The notes below the pieces were generated by a model, which was given only the letters and a program-made list of their open reading frames with translations, was not told the DNA's origin and did not search any database. DNA of 64,000 nucleotides, from assembly GCF_003413745.1 (NCBI RefSeq), contig NZ_QVID01000002.1:744001-808000 (forward strand), written 5' to 3'. This DNA comes from Marixanthomonas ophiurae (GTDB lineage: Bacteria > Bacteroidota > Bacteroidia > Flavobacteriales > Flavobacteriaceae). A program made the translations under genes and the position numbers. This document shows, piece by piece, positions 27,134 through 36,561 of the stretch (position 1 is its first letter; the number at the start of each line of letters is the position of its first letter).

Positions 27134-28861
27134 ATGCACTTAGCCACGTTAGACTGGGTATTAATCCTTTCTTTTTTTGCTGTCTTTTTAATAATTGGTT
27201 TAGTTGTAGCCAAAAAATCAGGTAAGAACACTCAAGAGTTTTTCCTCTCTGGGCGTAATATGCCTTGGTGGTTGTTGGGTATTTCTATGGTCGCAACAAC
27301 ATTTGCAGCCGACACACCAGGTTTAGTAACCGAACTGGTTAGAAAAAACGGAGTTTCTGGAAACTGGGTTTGGTGGGCCATGCTACTTACTGGAATGCTC
27401 ACTGTATTTTTCTACGCTAAGTTATGGCGAAAATCTGGTGTTCTAACAGATTTAGAGTTTTATGAATTGCGTTACTCTGGCAAAGCTGCAAAGTTTTTAA
27501 GAGGGTTTAGAGCCTTATATTTAGGTGTTGTGTTTAACATTATAACTATGGCAGGCGTATGTTTAGCTGGTGCCAAGATTGCAAATATCTTATTAGGCAT
27601 TTCGCAAGAAGAAGCCCTACTCTACTCTTCAATTATTGTCGTTATCTATTCTTCATTAGGTGGTTTAAAAGGTGTATTGATTACAGATTTAATACAGTTT
27701 GTAATCGCAATGGTTGGTTCTATTTGGGCAACAGTATACATACTGAACCTACCTGAAATTGGAGGGCTCTCCAACTTGCTTGAAAACCAACAGGTAGCTA
27801 CAAAACTGAATATACTTCCAGACTTTTCAAATACTGAAATGTTAATCACCCTTTTCATTATTCCTTTAGCAGTACAATGGTGGAGTACTTGGTATCCAGG
27901 AGCAGAGCCTGGTGGTGGTGGATACATTGCACAACGTATGCTAGCGGCAAAAAACGAAAAACACGCCACTTGGGCCACTTTGTTTTTTAACTTTGCCCAT
28001 TATGCCGTACGACCTTGGCCTTGGATATTGGTAGGACTGGCTTCAATTGTTATGTTCCCGAACTTAGAAAGTATTGCCACAGCTTTCCCTAATCTGAATG
28101 CCGAAATGCAAGGTCATGATGTTGCATATGTAGCTATGATGACGTATTTACCAGCAGGTTTAATAGGGTTGGTACTTGTTTCTCTTATAGCTGCATTTAT
28201 GAGTACTATTTCAACACAATTAAACTGGGGAAGCTCATATATAGTAAACGATTTTTACGGCAGATTTGTTAATCCTTCAGCTTCAGAAAAACAAAAAGTA
28301 TTGGTTGGAAGGATTTCTACAGTTGTATTAATGGCTTGTGCAGCTTTTTTCTCCTTTTATCTACAATCTGCAAAAGATGTATTTGACCTATTGCTGCAAA
28401 TTGGTGCAGGAACGGGTTTATTGTTTATTCTAAGATGGTTTTGGAGCCGGGTAAACCCGTATAGTGAAATTGCAGCTATGTCCATTTCGTTTATAATAGC
28501 CCTTTTCTTCTTTGTAAATGAAAAAATGGATACGCCACTTTTTGAATTGGCCAGTCATTGGCAATTAACCATTGGAGTTATCATTACAACAATAGGATGG
28601 GTTTTAGTTACCTTAGTGACAAAACCAACTGACAAAGGAACCTTAGAGAGCTTTGAATCTTTGGTGTTTGGTGAAAAAAGTAAGTTTTACAACTTCAATT
28701 ATAAAATATTGGCTTTCCTCTTAGGAATAATCGGTACGTATAGTGTATTGTTTGCTACGGGATACTTTATCTATTCCAAATTTGTAACGGCAACTTTGCT
28801 GTCCATTTTAGCAGCTATTTGTTGTTTTGTGTTAGTGAAGATCTGGAAACGGATTAATTAA
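27134..28861 (+). CDS. Sodium:solute symporter family protein
   Basis: 575 residues with about 13-14 membrane helices. The N-terminal FFLSGRNMPWWLLGISMVATTFAADTP is typical of the SSS (LeuT-fold) family, as is the long first helix. Substrate not deducible; candidates in the family include sugars, amino acids and carboxylates. It follows the HhH gene by ten bases and a hairpin terminator follows directly, so it closes this three-gene operon. Confidence 0.9.
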   Translation: MHLATLDWVLILSFFAVFLIIGLVVAKKSGKNTQEFFLSGRNMPWWLLGISMVATTFAADTPGLVTELVRKNGVSGNWVWWAMLLTGMLTVFFYAKLWRKSGVLTDLEFYELRYSGKAAKFLRGFRALYLGVVFNIITMAGVCLAGAKIANILLGISQEEALLYSSIIVVIYSSLGGLKGVLITDLIQFVIAMVGSIWATVYILNLPEIGGLSNLLENQQVATKLNILPDFSNTEMLITLFIIPLAVQWWSTWYPGAEPGGGGYIAQRMLAAKNEKHATWATLFFNFAHYAVRPWPWILVGLASIVMFPNLESIATAFPNLNAEMQGHDVAYVAMMTYLPAGLIGLVLVSLIAAFMSTISTQLNWGSSYIVNDFYGRFVNPSASEKQKVLVGRISTVVLMACAAFFSFYLQSAKDVFDLLLQIGAGTGLLFILRWFWSRVNPYSEIAAMSISFIIALFFFVNEKMDTPLFELASHWQLTIGVIITTIGWVLVTLVTKPTDKGTLESFESLVFGEKSKFYNFNYKILAFLLGIIGTYSVLFATGYFIYSKFVTATLLSILAAICCFVLVKIWKRIN

Positions 28862-28866
28862 AAATT

Positions 28867-28898
28867 AAAAAGCCCTTCATAAAAATGAAAGGCTTTTT
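28867..28898. terminator. Bidirectional hairpin terminator
   Basis: AAAAAGCCCTTCAT pairs with ATGAAAGGCTTTTT around a short A-rich loop, with one internal C/A mismatch. A and T runs on both sides let it serve the symporter gene (plus strand) and the prohibitin-like gene (minus strand). Confidence 0.8.
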
Positions 28899-28945
28899 AA
28901 GATTATATATTTCTGTTCAATGTTCTGAACATTGTCAACTATCTA

Positions 28946-29761
28946 CTACTGATTTCCTAAGATAATAGGCATTCCACTATCGCCAGAGCCAATAACAATT
29001 ACTTTACTATTGTTAGATTCAGATAGCTTTACAGTAGCTTGAATTCCTTTTTCCTGTAATATTTTATCTGTTAATGAAGCACTTAAAATACTGTTAGCTG
29101 CAGCTTTACCTTCTGCATCAATACGTTGTCTTTCAGCTTCTTTTGAGGCTTTCTCTAAACGGAATTCATACTCTAAAGACTCCTGTTCTTGTTTCAATTT
29201 GCGCTCAATCGCCACTTTAATGGTTTCTGGTAACGAGATATCACGTACCAAAATTCGGTTTACTTGTACAAATTGCTTTTCTAATAGATTTTTTGTCTCT
29301 TCCAGCATTTCACTCTGTATGGATTCTCGCTTACTAGCATACAATTGTTCTGGTGTATAGCGACCTACTACAGCACGTGTAGCAGAGCGCACTGCTGGTT
29401 TTATAAGCCTTGTGATATAATCTTCTCCTTTTTCTTGGTGCAATTTTCCTAAGTTGATATCTTCAGGTTGAAACCAAACAGAAGCTTCTAACCGAATATC
29501 CAAACCGTTTGAGGATAATACTTTCATAGATTCATCTAACGATTGCTGACGTACTTCATATATAAATACATCATTCCAAGGTGCTACTACGTGAAATCCT
29601 TCACTTAAAGCCGGTTCTTCAGTTACAACCCCACCGCCAAAACGTTTGTAAAGCACTCCAGCTTCTCCAGATTCTATGGTCACTGCAGATTTTGCTATAA
29701 CAATTATTATGATGATAATACCAATAATTAAGGGTATTCCTATTTTGGGTAATCTTTCCAT
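28946..29761 (-). CDS. Prohibitin-like SPFH-domain membrane protein
   Basis: 271 residues. One N-terminal membrane helix at 9-28, then an SPFH/band-7 domain (about 29-190) containing VESGEAGVLYKRFGG-like start, ATRAVVGRYTPEQLYASKRESIQ and RDISLPETIKVAIERKLKQEQ, followed by a charged coiled coil (about 190-225) and a hydrophobic C-terminus. Such proteins form rings or scaffolds in the inner membrane and often modulate FtsH-type proteases; that role is by family only. It lies 21 bases after the VWA gene. Confidence 0.88.
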   Translation of the reverse strand: MERLPKIGIPLIIGIIIIIIVIAKSAVTIESGEAGVLYKRFGGGVVTEEPALSEGFHVVAPWNDVFIYEVRQQSLDESMKVLSSNGLDIRLEASVWFQPEDINLGKLHQEKGEDYITRLIKPAVRSATRAVVGRYTPEQLYASKRESIQSEMLEETKNLLEKQFVQVNRILVRDISLPETIKVAIERKLKQEQESLEYEFRLEKASKEAERQRIDAEGKAAANSILSASLTDKILQEKGIQATVKLSESNNSKVIVIGSGDSGMPIILGNQ

Positions 29762-29782
29762 TATACTTTATGTTTTTTTGGT

Positions 29783-31816
29783 TTATATAAGTCCGTTGTA
29801 TTTTCTAATAAACCACTCAGCACTAAGGGTTAAAACTATAAGCGCGAGTAGGTATTTCCAATCAATCAAAGGTACGGTTTTTAGTTCGCTTTTTTGAACG
29901 GATTGGTAAGAATCGTCAGCAATTAAACCCTCAATCATGCGGTCTACTTCTGAAGGAAAATAGGCGGTTCCGTTAGTGTTTTGAGCTACCCTAATTAATT
30001 TGGAAAAATCAGCATTTAAAAACTGCTGTTCTACGTTAAAATCGAGAATAGTAAAATTTCCGCTTCGCGAAATTGATTCATCAGCAACTGAAACTGTATA
30101 TTTGTATTCTCCAGCTGGTAAACTGTTTAAATCTACTTCATAGAAGTTATTCCTTAACAACATTGGAAAAACTGTTTGCGTTTCAGTTTCCACATTACGC
30201 ACTGAAATATTTAGAGCAGCACGAGAATCAAAGACAAAGTTTTTATCAAAGTATTGTGCTAAAATTTTAATTGAGTTGTTATTATAGTAAAATGTCTCGT
30301 TACTTACTTCTAAACGACTACGGCGTTTATTGGAAGCTAAATACTGTACCAATTTTCCCATAAAAACGTCAAACTCTTGAAAGGTATCAGACTGTAAATA
30401 CAACTGTGCGCGCCATTTCCAAAATCCTTCCCCGTCCCAAACTGCATCGCGCTTTCCGTTCAGCTCAAGAGTGGCTAACATCGGTGCGCCTGTTTCAAAA
30501 CCATTAATGGATTGCCCCAACAATATTTCGTGCGGAACTAGTACGCTTAAGTCGCCAAATGTTGTTTTTAGTGGCGGAAAATCATTAAAACCGATATGCT
30601 CGACTGCAAAAGTACCGTAGTTGTTGTTTAATGTTGCTGAAACCTCTTCGGTTTGTAAGCTGGTCTCTTTTTTAAATTCCTGTTGTATTGAATTCAAGAA
30701 GTTCCAATCAGTATTGGTACCGGTAATCGTCAGGGTATTTTTTTTAAGGTTTTTAATTTCTGAATAGACTTGTGTAAAACTACGATCAGGCTGAAAAAGA
30801 ACAACCAATTGATATTCATTTAAAATCGAAGTAGCTTCCGAAGGTTTTTTAATAGTTAGCGTACGTTGCTCATTTGCTGTTATCGACTTTTTTAAAGCTC
30901 CTAAGTCTGGATGGATAATATCACTCACCACAAGTACATTGGTTGCTTGGTCAATTACTTCAACCGCAAACTGTTTATTATTGTTGGTTTTATTTTTCTC
31001 ATCTTCTAACGGAACAATTTGAGCAGTATATTTTTGCAATCCTACGTTCGATGCTGGAAGCGTAAAGTTTAGTGTTTTACTATTAGTATTTTCTGAAAAA
31101 GATATGGTTTCCCTAAACACAGTTGCACCGCCGTGAGATATTATAAACTGTGAAGTAACCGAACCTGTACCGTTATAGACCAAAATTACTTCCACCGGGA
31201 ATTTATTCTTTAAAAAAGCATAACGATTACTATTTAAACGCTCAATTTTAAGATCGGTATATGTTGTAGAGTCGCCTAAAATAAACGGATAAATAGCATT
31301 TTTATAAGTCGCTGAAGTAAACTCGTAATCGCTCCCCAGTGTCTGATTACCGTCGGTCACTAAAATAGTGGGGGCATTTTCATTTTTAAAGAGGTTATCA
31401 GTGGCTTCAAGTGCTTTTGTAAGGTTACTATTTTTTTTTGAAAAAGAAAGTGAGTCTAACTCCTCGAAATCACTTCCGAAGGAAAAGAAAGAAAGATCAA
31501 ACTTTTCATTCAAGTTTTCGTTATTCTTCAGCTTTTCAAGTAAAACTGAAACTTGATCAGTTTGATTTAGTTCTGCTATTGAAACTGAGTTATCAACAAG
31601 TACAGGCAGTTTTGGTTTTTCAATGGAATACGTTTCACTTTTAAATTTTGGGTTTATTAGTAAAAGTAAAAGCGAAAACAACGTAATAAAACGTAATATC
31701 CCAAATATCCAGCTTAGCGATTTAGAATATTTTGTTTTATAACCATACATGAACAACGCCAGCGCAAAGGAAATTACGCCGGCGATGATGATATATACTA
31801 TGGTTTCAGTTGTCAA
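29783..31816 (-). CDS. Large membrane protein with VWA-like domain
   Basis: 677 residues. Membrane helices at 6-25 and 38-55 and a C-terminal helix near 655-672 flank a big periplasmic part. Directly after helix 2 a von Willebrand A-like domain starts with the metal-site motif DNSVS (75-79) and ILVTDGNQTLG. The rest is rich in beta structure. The architecture resembles the BatA/BatB-like and YfaT-like membrane proteins of Bacteroidota. It is followed by the prohibitin-like gene on the same strand. Function unknown. Confidence 0.82.
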   Translation of the reverse strand: MTTETIVYIIIAGVISFALALFMYGYKTKYSKSLSWIFGILRFITLFSLLLLLINPKFKSETYSIEKPKLPVLVDNSVSIAELNQTDQVSVLLEKLKNNENLNEKFDLSFFSFGSDFEELDSLSFSKKNSNLTKALEATDNLFKNENAPTILVTDGNQTLGSDYEFTSATYKNAIYPFILGDSTTYTDLKIERLNSNRYAFLKNKFPVEVILVYNGTGSVTSQFIISHGGATVFRETISFSENTNSKTLNFTLPASNVGLQKYTAQIVPLEDEKNKTNNNKQFAVEVIDQATNVLVVSDIIHPDLGALKKSITANEQRTLTIKKPSEATSILNEYQLVVLFQPDRSFTQVYSEIKNLKKNTLTITGTNTDWNFLNSIQQEFKKETSLQTEEVSATLNNNYGTFAVEHIGFNDFPPLKTTFGDLSVLVPHEILLGQSINGFETGAPMLATLELNGKRDAVWDGEGFWKWRAQLYLQSDTFQEFDVFMGKLVQYLASNKRRSRLEVSNETFYYNNNSIKILAQYFDKNFVFDSRAALNISVRNVETETQTVFPMLLRNNFYEVDLNSLPAGEYKYTVSVADESISRSGNFTILDFNVEQQFLNADFSKLIRVAQNTNGTAYFPSEVDRMIEGLIADDSYQSVQKSELKTVPLIDWKYLLALIVLTLSAEWFIRKYNGLI

Positions 31817-31854
31817 TTATGTACGTTAAAATTTAGGTGTTTCAAAAATACTGA

Positions 31855-32601
31855 TTATGTTAGCATACCGCCGTCAACATTCAATACTTGTCCTGTTATA
31901 TATCCAGAAAGGTCACTTGCTAAAAATACACAGGCATTTGCGATATCTTCCGGAGAACCACCTCGCTTTAAAGGAATAGCCTCTCTCCAACTTTGTACCG
32001 TTTCTTCATTTAACTTACCAGTCATTTCGGTTTCGATAAAGCCTGGTGCAATTGCGTTGCAACGAATATCTCGAGAACCTAATTCTAAAGCTACTGATTT
32101 TGTAAAACCAATAATTCCGGCTTTTGAGGCTGCATAATTAGTTTGTCCAGCATTACCCTTCACTCCTACTACCGAGCTCATATTAATAATAGAACCTTTA
32201 CGCTGTTTTAACATAGCACGCTGTACTGCTTTCGTCATATTAAAAACAGACTTCAAATTCACTTCGATTACTTTATCGAAATCTTCTTCTGATATACGCA
32301 TTAATAGGTTGTCTTTTGTAATACCTGCATTATTTATCAAAATATCGATGCTACCAAATTCTTTTAAAACTTCAGCGGCTAATTCTTGAGAATCTTCAAA
32401 GTTGGCTGCGTTACTTTGATACGCTTTTACTTTTACTCCTTCCTTGGAAAGATCTGAAGCAATCGCATCGGCAGATTCTTTAGATGAATTATATGTAAAT
32501 GCTACGTTGGCTCCGTGTTTTACAAACGTTTCTACAATACCTTTTCCTATTCCACGGCTACCACCGGTTATTATTGCTGTTTTGCCTTCTAATAATTTCA
32601 T
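31855..32601 (-). CDS. fabG: 3-oxoacyl-[acyl-carrier-protein] reductase
   Basis: 248 residues, short-chain dehydrogenase fold. TGGSRGIG at 12-19 binds NADPH, NNAG at 90-93, catalytic Ser143, Tyr156 and Lys160 (TNYAASK). The C-terminal GYITGQVLNVDGGMLT is typical of FabG. It reduces beta-ketoacyl-ACP in fatty acid elongation. It lies in the same-strand block as sucD and the lipid A genes, but a terminator separates it from sucD. Confidence 0.93.
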   Translation of the reverse strand: MKLLEGKTAIITGGSRGIGKGIVETFVKHGANVAFTYNSSKESADAIASDLSKEGVKVKAYQSNAANFEDSQELAAEVLKEFGSIDILINNAGITKDNLLMRISEEDFDKVIEVNLKSVFNMTKAVQRAMLKQRKGSIINMSSVVGVKGNAGQTNYAASKAGIIGFTKSVALELGSRDIRCNAIAPGFIETEMTGKLNEETVQSWREAIPLKRGGSPEDIANACVFLASDLSGYITGQVLNVDGGMLT

Positions 32602-32684
32602 AGCTATTTGTTCTATTAATTTTGGTTGGTTCTTTTTTCAGAATAACGTAAGATACCAATTATCTTACTTAGATATCAAATATA

Positions 32685-32716
32685 AAAAAAGCCCTGTTAA
32701 AAAAACAGGACTTTTG
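32685..32716 (-). terminator. sucD terminator
   Basis: On the minus strand AAAAGTCCTGTT pairs with AACAGGGCTTTT around a T-rich loop and continues into a T run; one T/G mismatch in the stem. Located 20 bases after the sucD stop. Confidence 0.8.
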
Positions 32717-32735
32717 TACTTATATAGTTTGTCGT

Positions 32736-33608
32736 TTACCCTAGAACTTCGGCAACTTTTTTGCCTATTTCTGCAGGTGAATCTACTACGTGAATTCCAC
32801 ATTCACTTAATATTTTCTTTTTAGCTTGAGCCGTATCATCGCTTCCGCCTACAATGGCTCCTGCGTGTCCCATAGTACGCCCAGCAGGTGCTGTTTCACC
32901 AGCAATAAAACCAATAATTGGCTTTTTACTTCCGCTTTCTTTATACCATTGTGCAGCATCGGCTTCCAATTGACCACCAATTTCACCTATCATAACAACA
33001 GCTTCTGTTTCGTCATCATTAATTAAAAGCTCTACAGCTTCCTTTGTGGTAGTTCCAATAATTGGGTCACCACCAATACCAATTGCGGTTGTGATTCCTA
33101 ATCCTTGTTTTACTACTTGATCAGCAGCTTCATACGTTAATGTTCCAGATTTTGAAACAACGCCTATTTTTCCTTTTTTGAATACAAAACCAGGCATGAT
33201 TCCTACTTTTGCTTCTCCTGGGGTAATAACTCCAGGACAGTTAGGGCCTACCAAGCGGCAGTCTCTATCTTTAATATAATCGGCAACTTTAATCATATCG
33301 CCAACCGGAATTCCTTCAGTAATAGTAATAATTACTTTAATCCCAGCGTTTGCAGCTTCCATAATCGCATCTGCTGCGAATGCAGGAGGAACAAATATAA
33401 TAGTTACGTCTGCCCCTGTTTCTTTGACTGCATCTGCTACAGTATTAAAAACCGGTTTGTCTAGGTGTTTTTGTCCACCTTTTCCCGGTGTTACGCCACC
33501 AACTACATTTGTACCATATTCAATCATTTGACCTGCGTGAAAAGTACCCTCACTTCCGGTAAAACCTTGTACGATGATTTTTGAATCTTTATTTACTAAA
33601 ACGCTCAT
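32736..33608 (-). CDS. sucD: Succinate-CoA ligase (ADP-forming) subunit alpha
   Basis: 290 residues. CoA-binding Rossmann domain at the N-terminus (GFTGSEGTFHAGQMI), phosphohistidine His248 in PAGRTMGHAGAIVGG. Makes ATP or GTP from succinyl-CoA in the TCA cycle with SucC. sucC is not adjacent, a split arrangement common in flavobacteria. Promoter box at 33681-33688 and a terminator downstream make it a single-gene unit. Confidence 0.95.
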   Translation of the reverse strand: MSVLVNKDSKIIVQGFTGSEGTFHAGQMIEYGTNVVGGVTPGKGGQKHLDKPVFNTVADAVKETGADVTIIFVPPAFAADAIMEAANAGIKVIITITEGIPVGDMIKVADYIKDRDCRLVGPNCPGVITPGEAKVGIMPGFVFKKGKIGVVSKSGTLTYEAADQVVKQGLGITTAIGIGGDPIIGTTTKEAVELLINDDETEAVVMIGEIGGQLEADAAQWYKESGSKKPIIGFIAGETAPAGRTMGHAGAIVGGSDDTAQAKKKILSECGIHVVDSPAEIGKKVAEVLG

Positions 33609-33680
33609 TCTCTTTCAGAATTTTTTATTGTTTTATATTGAAATCTATGTTACCCTATTTTTAAACTTAATAAAGCAATG

Positions 33681-33688
33681 CAAAGGTA
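33681..33688 (-). promoter_or_regulatory. -7 box of the sucD promoter
   Basis: The minus strand reads TACCTTTG (TAnnTTTG) 73 bases before the sucD ATG. The leader is AT-rich and shows no hairpin. Confidence 0.55.
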
Positions 33689-33716
33689 CTATTTTGAAAT
33701 AGCTTTTTAAAAGAAT

Positions 33717-34130
33717 TTATACTTTAACCTTATGATACGATCCATCAGTATCATCATTATCGGTTACTGGTTGGCTTACTTGATGCCCACGAAATATTTT
33801 TCCGTCTTTTATTTGCCAAATAGCCATAAAATGAGCGATACCTAATTCTTCATCTGGATTTTCAATGGTTTTTATATAATACTTGTATCTAACAGTCACA
33901 TATTCACCATCTTCAAGTATATGACTTACTTCTACTCTGAGGTCATCATACGTTCGACGCATTTCAGCGAAGTAATTCACCAAATCTCCGTGGTTCATAA
34001 TGGTCAGCCCATTTGTACTGTTCCAAAGTAATTCTAAATCGGGATGAAAGTACTTATCCAATACCGATTTATCATTTAATACATCTGAAAGGTAAAACCT
34101 TCTCACTACTTCCTTTGCACTTTTACTCAT
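33717..34130 (-). CDS. NTF2-like / SnoaL-like protein
   Basis: 137 residues. A cone-shaped NTF2-like fold is suggested by the N-terminal helix (AKEVVRRFYLSDVLNDKSVLDKYFHPDLEL), followed by alternating strands VTVRYKYYI and AHFMAIWQIKDGKIFRGHQV. Such proteins are small-molecule binding or isomerase-like, and the exact role cannot be told. Its start overlaps the LpxD-like gene by four bases, so both are translated together, a linkage I recall from other flavobacteria. Confidence 0.8.
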   Translation of the reverse strand: MSKSAKEVVRRFYLSDVLNDKSVLDKYFHPDLELLWNSTNGLTIMNHGDLVNYFAEMRRTYDDLRVEVSHILEDGEYVTVRYKYYIKTIENPDEELGIAHFMAIWQIKDGKIFRGHQVSQPVTDNDDTDGSYHKVKV

Positions 34131-35065
34131 TTTATTCTATCTAATTTATCAATTATATCTGGAATTAAGCGAATAGACGCCAATTCCTTATATTTTTTTC
34201 TGAATTCATCTGCTGGTGTTCCAAAATACGATTTATGGCCGGGAAGCGACTTACTTACACCGCTTTGCGCCGAAATTACGGCTTTTTCACCAATGGTAAT
34301 TCCGCTGGTAATTCCAACTTGCCCCCAAATAGTCACAAAATCTTCAATAAACACACAACCAGCAATCCCTACTTGCGAAGCTATTAAACAACGACTGCCA
34401 ATTACGGTATCGTGGCCTACGTGAACTTGATTGTCCAATTTAGTTCCTTCCCCAATTGTTGTAGATGCTGTAACGCCACTATCAATGGTGCATTGTGCGC
34501 CAATATCAACATTGTCTTTAATAACTACGTTTCCACCACTTAAAAGTTTGTCAAATTTTTCAGGACGGTTTTTATAATAAAAAGCATCCCCCCCTAGAAC
34601 TGTACCGGAATGTATGATTACATTATTTCCAATTTTGGTATTATCGTAAATGGAAACATTTGGATGAATAACACAATTCGCTCCTATTTCCACATTGTTT
34701 CCAATAAACACATTGGGCTGAATAATCGTGTGATTTCCAATTGTTGCAGAATCTGCTATAACTGCAGATGCCGCGACAAACGGATTAAAATGGTTAATTA
34801 GCTTATTAAAGTCCCGAAAGGGATCATCACTGATCAACAGTGCTTTTCCAGATGGACAATCTACTTCTTTATTAATCAACACAATAGTAGCAAGTGATTG
34901 CAACGCCTTGTCATAATACTTGGGATGGTCCACAAATACAATGTCACCGGGCTGTACTACGTGAATTTCGTTCAATCCTAATACTGGAAAGTTTGCATCA
35001 CCCACATAATTGCAGTCAATAATACCTGCAATCGCTTTCAATGTTTGGGGATTTGAAAATTTCAT
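34127..35065 (-). CDS. LpxD-like acyltransferase paralogue
   Basis: 312 residues. N-terminal LpxD-type uridine-binding domain (about 1-95) followed by left-handed beta-helix hexapeptide repeats (about 100-270) and a C-terminal helix. The His segment LDNQVHVGHDTVIG aligns with the catalytic LDNQIQIAHNVEIG of the genuine LpxD at 37964-38989. It lacks some repeats and is 29 residues shorter than that LpxD. Likely a lineage paralogue acting on another acceptor or acyl donor; substrate unknown. It overlaps the NTF2-like gene. Confidence 0.82.
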   Translation of the reverse strand: MKFSNPQTLKAIAGIIDCNYVGDANFPVLGLNEIHVVQPGDIVFVDHPKYYDKALQSLATIVLINKEVDCPSGKALLISDDPFRDFNKLINHFNPFVAASAVIADSATIGNHTIIQPNVFIGNNVEIGANCVIHPNVSIYDNTKIGNNVIIHSGTVLGGDAFYYKNRPEKFDKLLSGGNVVIKDNVDIGAQCTIDSGVTASTTIGEGTKLDNQVHVGHDTVIGSRCLIASQVGIAGCVFIEDFVTIWGQVGITSGITIGEKAVISAQSGVSKSLPGHKSYFGTPADEFRKKYKELASIRLIPDIIDKLDRIK

Positions 35066-35089
35066 TTGTATGAATTAGAAACCAAATAT

Positions 35090-35126
35090 AAAAAATCCCA
35101 TCACAATAGCATCATGACGGGATTTA
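35090..35126 (-). terminator. efp terminator
   Basis: On the minus strand AAATCCCGTCATGATG pairs loosely with TATTGTGATGGGATTT, then continues in a T run. It lies 21 bases after the efp stop and ends the lpxD-lpxC/fabZ-lpxA-efp block. Confidence 0.75.
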
Positions 35127-35146
35127 AAATTTTGATAGTTATCTAT

Positions 35147-35713
35147 CTATTCCTTAATACGTTCTTGGTATTGTCCTTTTTCGGTGTCAACACGTATTTT
35201 ATCGCCTTCGTTTATAAAAAGTGGAACATTGACTTCTGCGCCGGTTTCAACGATTGCCGGTTTGGTAGCGTTGGTAGCTGTGTTTCCTTTTACACCTGGT
35301 TCGGTCGAGGTTATTTCCAAAATTACATGTGGAGGCATTTCAACGGAAAGCGGTGAATTATCTTCTGTGTTAATGATTACCGTTACTATTTCGCCTTCTT
35401 TCATTAATTCTGGGGTATCCAAAGCTTCTTTTAGCAAGCGGATTTGCGTATAGTCTTCGGTGTTCATAAAGTGGTAAAACTCTCCTTCATTATATAAAAA
35501 CTGAAATTTATGCGTCTCTACGCGTACGTCATCAATTTTATGCCCTGCGGAAAACGTATTGTCAATTACTTTGCCAGAGGTGATACTTTTTAATTTAGTT
35601 CGCACAAAAGCAGGTCCTTTCCCCGGTTTTACGTGTAAAAACTCAATAACCTTAAAAATGTCGTGGTTATAATGAATGCATAATCCTTTTCTTATATCTG
35701 AAGTTGTTGCCAT
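35147..35713 (-). CDS. efp: Elongation factor P
   Basis: 188 residues, three beta-barrel domains. EF-P relieves ribosome stalling at polyproline. The domain I tip loop reads VKPGKGPAFVRTKLK, with Lys at the modifiable position (KPGKG). C-terminal GDKIRVDTEKGQYQERIKE is typical. It lies 62 bases after lpxA, same strand, and is followed by a terminator. Confidence 0.95.
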   Translation of the reverse strand: MATTSDIRKGLCIHYNHDIFKVIEFLHVKPGKGPAFVRTKLKSITSGKVIDNTFSAGHKIDDVRVETHKFQFLYNEGEFYHFMNTEDYTQIRLLKEALDTPELMKEGEIVTVIINTEDNSPLSVEMPPHVILEITSTEPGVKGNTATNATKPAIVETGAEVNVPLFINEGDKIRVDTEKGQYQERIKE

Positions 35714-35775
35714 ATTACTTCCCGAGTAACGGGTATATTTTAAATTAAACTTATATTCTGCTATTTCAAAAAAAA

Positions 35776-36561
35776 TTAATTATTACTGAAATATCCTTTC
35801 ATAATTCCTCTTTTCGAGTTTTTTATAAACTGAAGGATTTCATCTCTTTCTGGAGTAGCTTCCATTTCAGCCTCTATAATTTCTGAAGCCTGCGTAGTAT
35901 TATAATTATTTTGATATAGTATCCTGTAAATACTTTGAATCTCGCTTATTTTTTCGGTGCTATATCCCCTTCTTCTTAATCCAATAGAGTTAATACCTAC
36001 ATACGAAAGCGGTTCGCGCGCTCCTTTTACATACGGTGGAACGTCTTTACGAACTAAAGATCCACCAGTAACAAAAGCGTGACTGCCAATCATACAAAAC
36101 TGATGTACTGCTGTCATTCCTGCAAGTATTACATAGTCGCCAATAGTAATATGCCCTGCTAATGTACTTGAATTAGAAAAAATACAGTTATTACCTACAA
36201 TACAATCATGAGCAATATGACAATAGGCCATAATAAGGCAATTTTTCCCAATTACGGTCTTACCACGATCTATGGTACCTCTATTTACGGTTACATATTC
36301 TCTTATGGTCGTATTATCCCCAATTTCAGCAGTTGTTTCTTCGTCTTTAAACTTTAAGTCTTGTGGAACAGCAGAAATTACAGCACCTGGAAAAATATTA
36401 CAGTTTTTTCCTATTCGCGCTCCTTCCATTATTGTTACGTTGGATCCTATCCAAGTTCCTTCGCCAATTATTACATTGTTATGAATTGTTGTAAACGGCT
36501 CAATAACAACATTTTTGGCAATTTTCGCGCCCGGATGGACATATGCTAACGGTTGATTCAT
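35776..36561 (-). CDS. lpxA: UDP-N-acetylglucosamine acyltransferase
   Basis: 261 residues, left-handed beta-helix trimer. First step of lipid A synthesis. Catalytic His118 in YCHIAHDCIVG and the substrate loop SAVPQDLKFKDEETTAEIGDNTTIREYVTVNRGT region are intact. C-terminal helical part has YSTEKISEIQSIYRILY. It starts immediately after lpxC-fabZ (one-base gap). Confidence 0.95.
   Translation of the reverse strand: MNQPLAYVHPGAKIAKNVVIEPFTTIHNNVIIGEGTWIGSNVTIMEGARIGKNCNIFPGAVISAVPQDLKFKDEETTAEIGDNTTIREYVTVNRGTIDRGKTVIGKNCLIMAYCHIAHDCIVGNNCIFSNSSTLAGHITIGDYVILAGMTAVHQFCMIGSHAFVTGGSLVRKDVPPYVKGAREPLSYVGINSIGLRRRGYSTEKISEIQSIYRILYQNNYNTTQASEIIEAEMEATPERDEILQFIKNSKRGIMKGYFSNN

Noticed and set aside
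32648-32668. GTAAGATA-CCAAT-TATCTTAC inverted repeat upstream of fabG
   Set aside because: Perfect but short, no T run, no box at a fixed distance; could be an operator but there is no second copy or regulator gene to support it.
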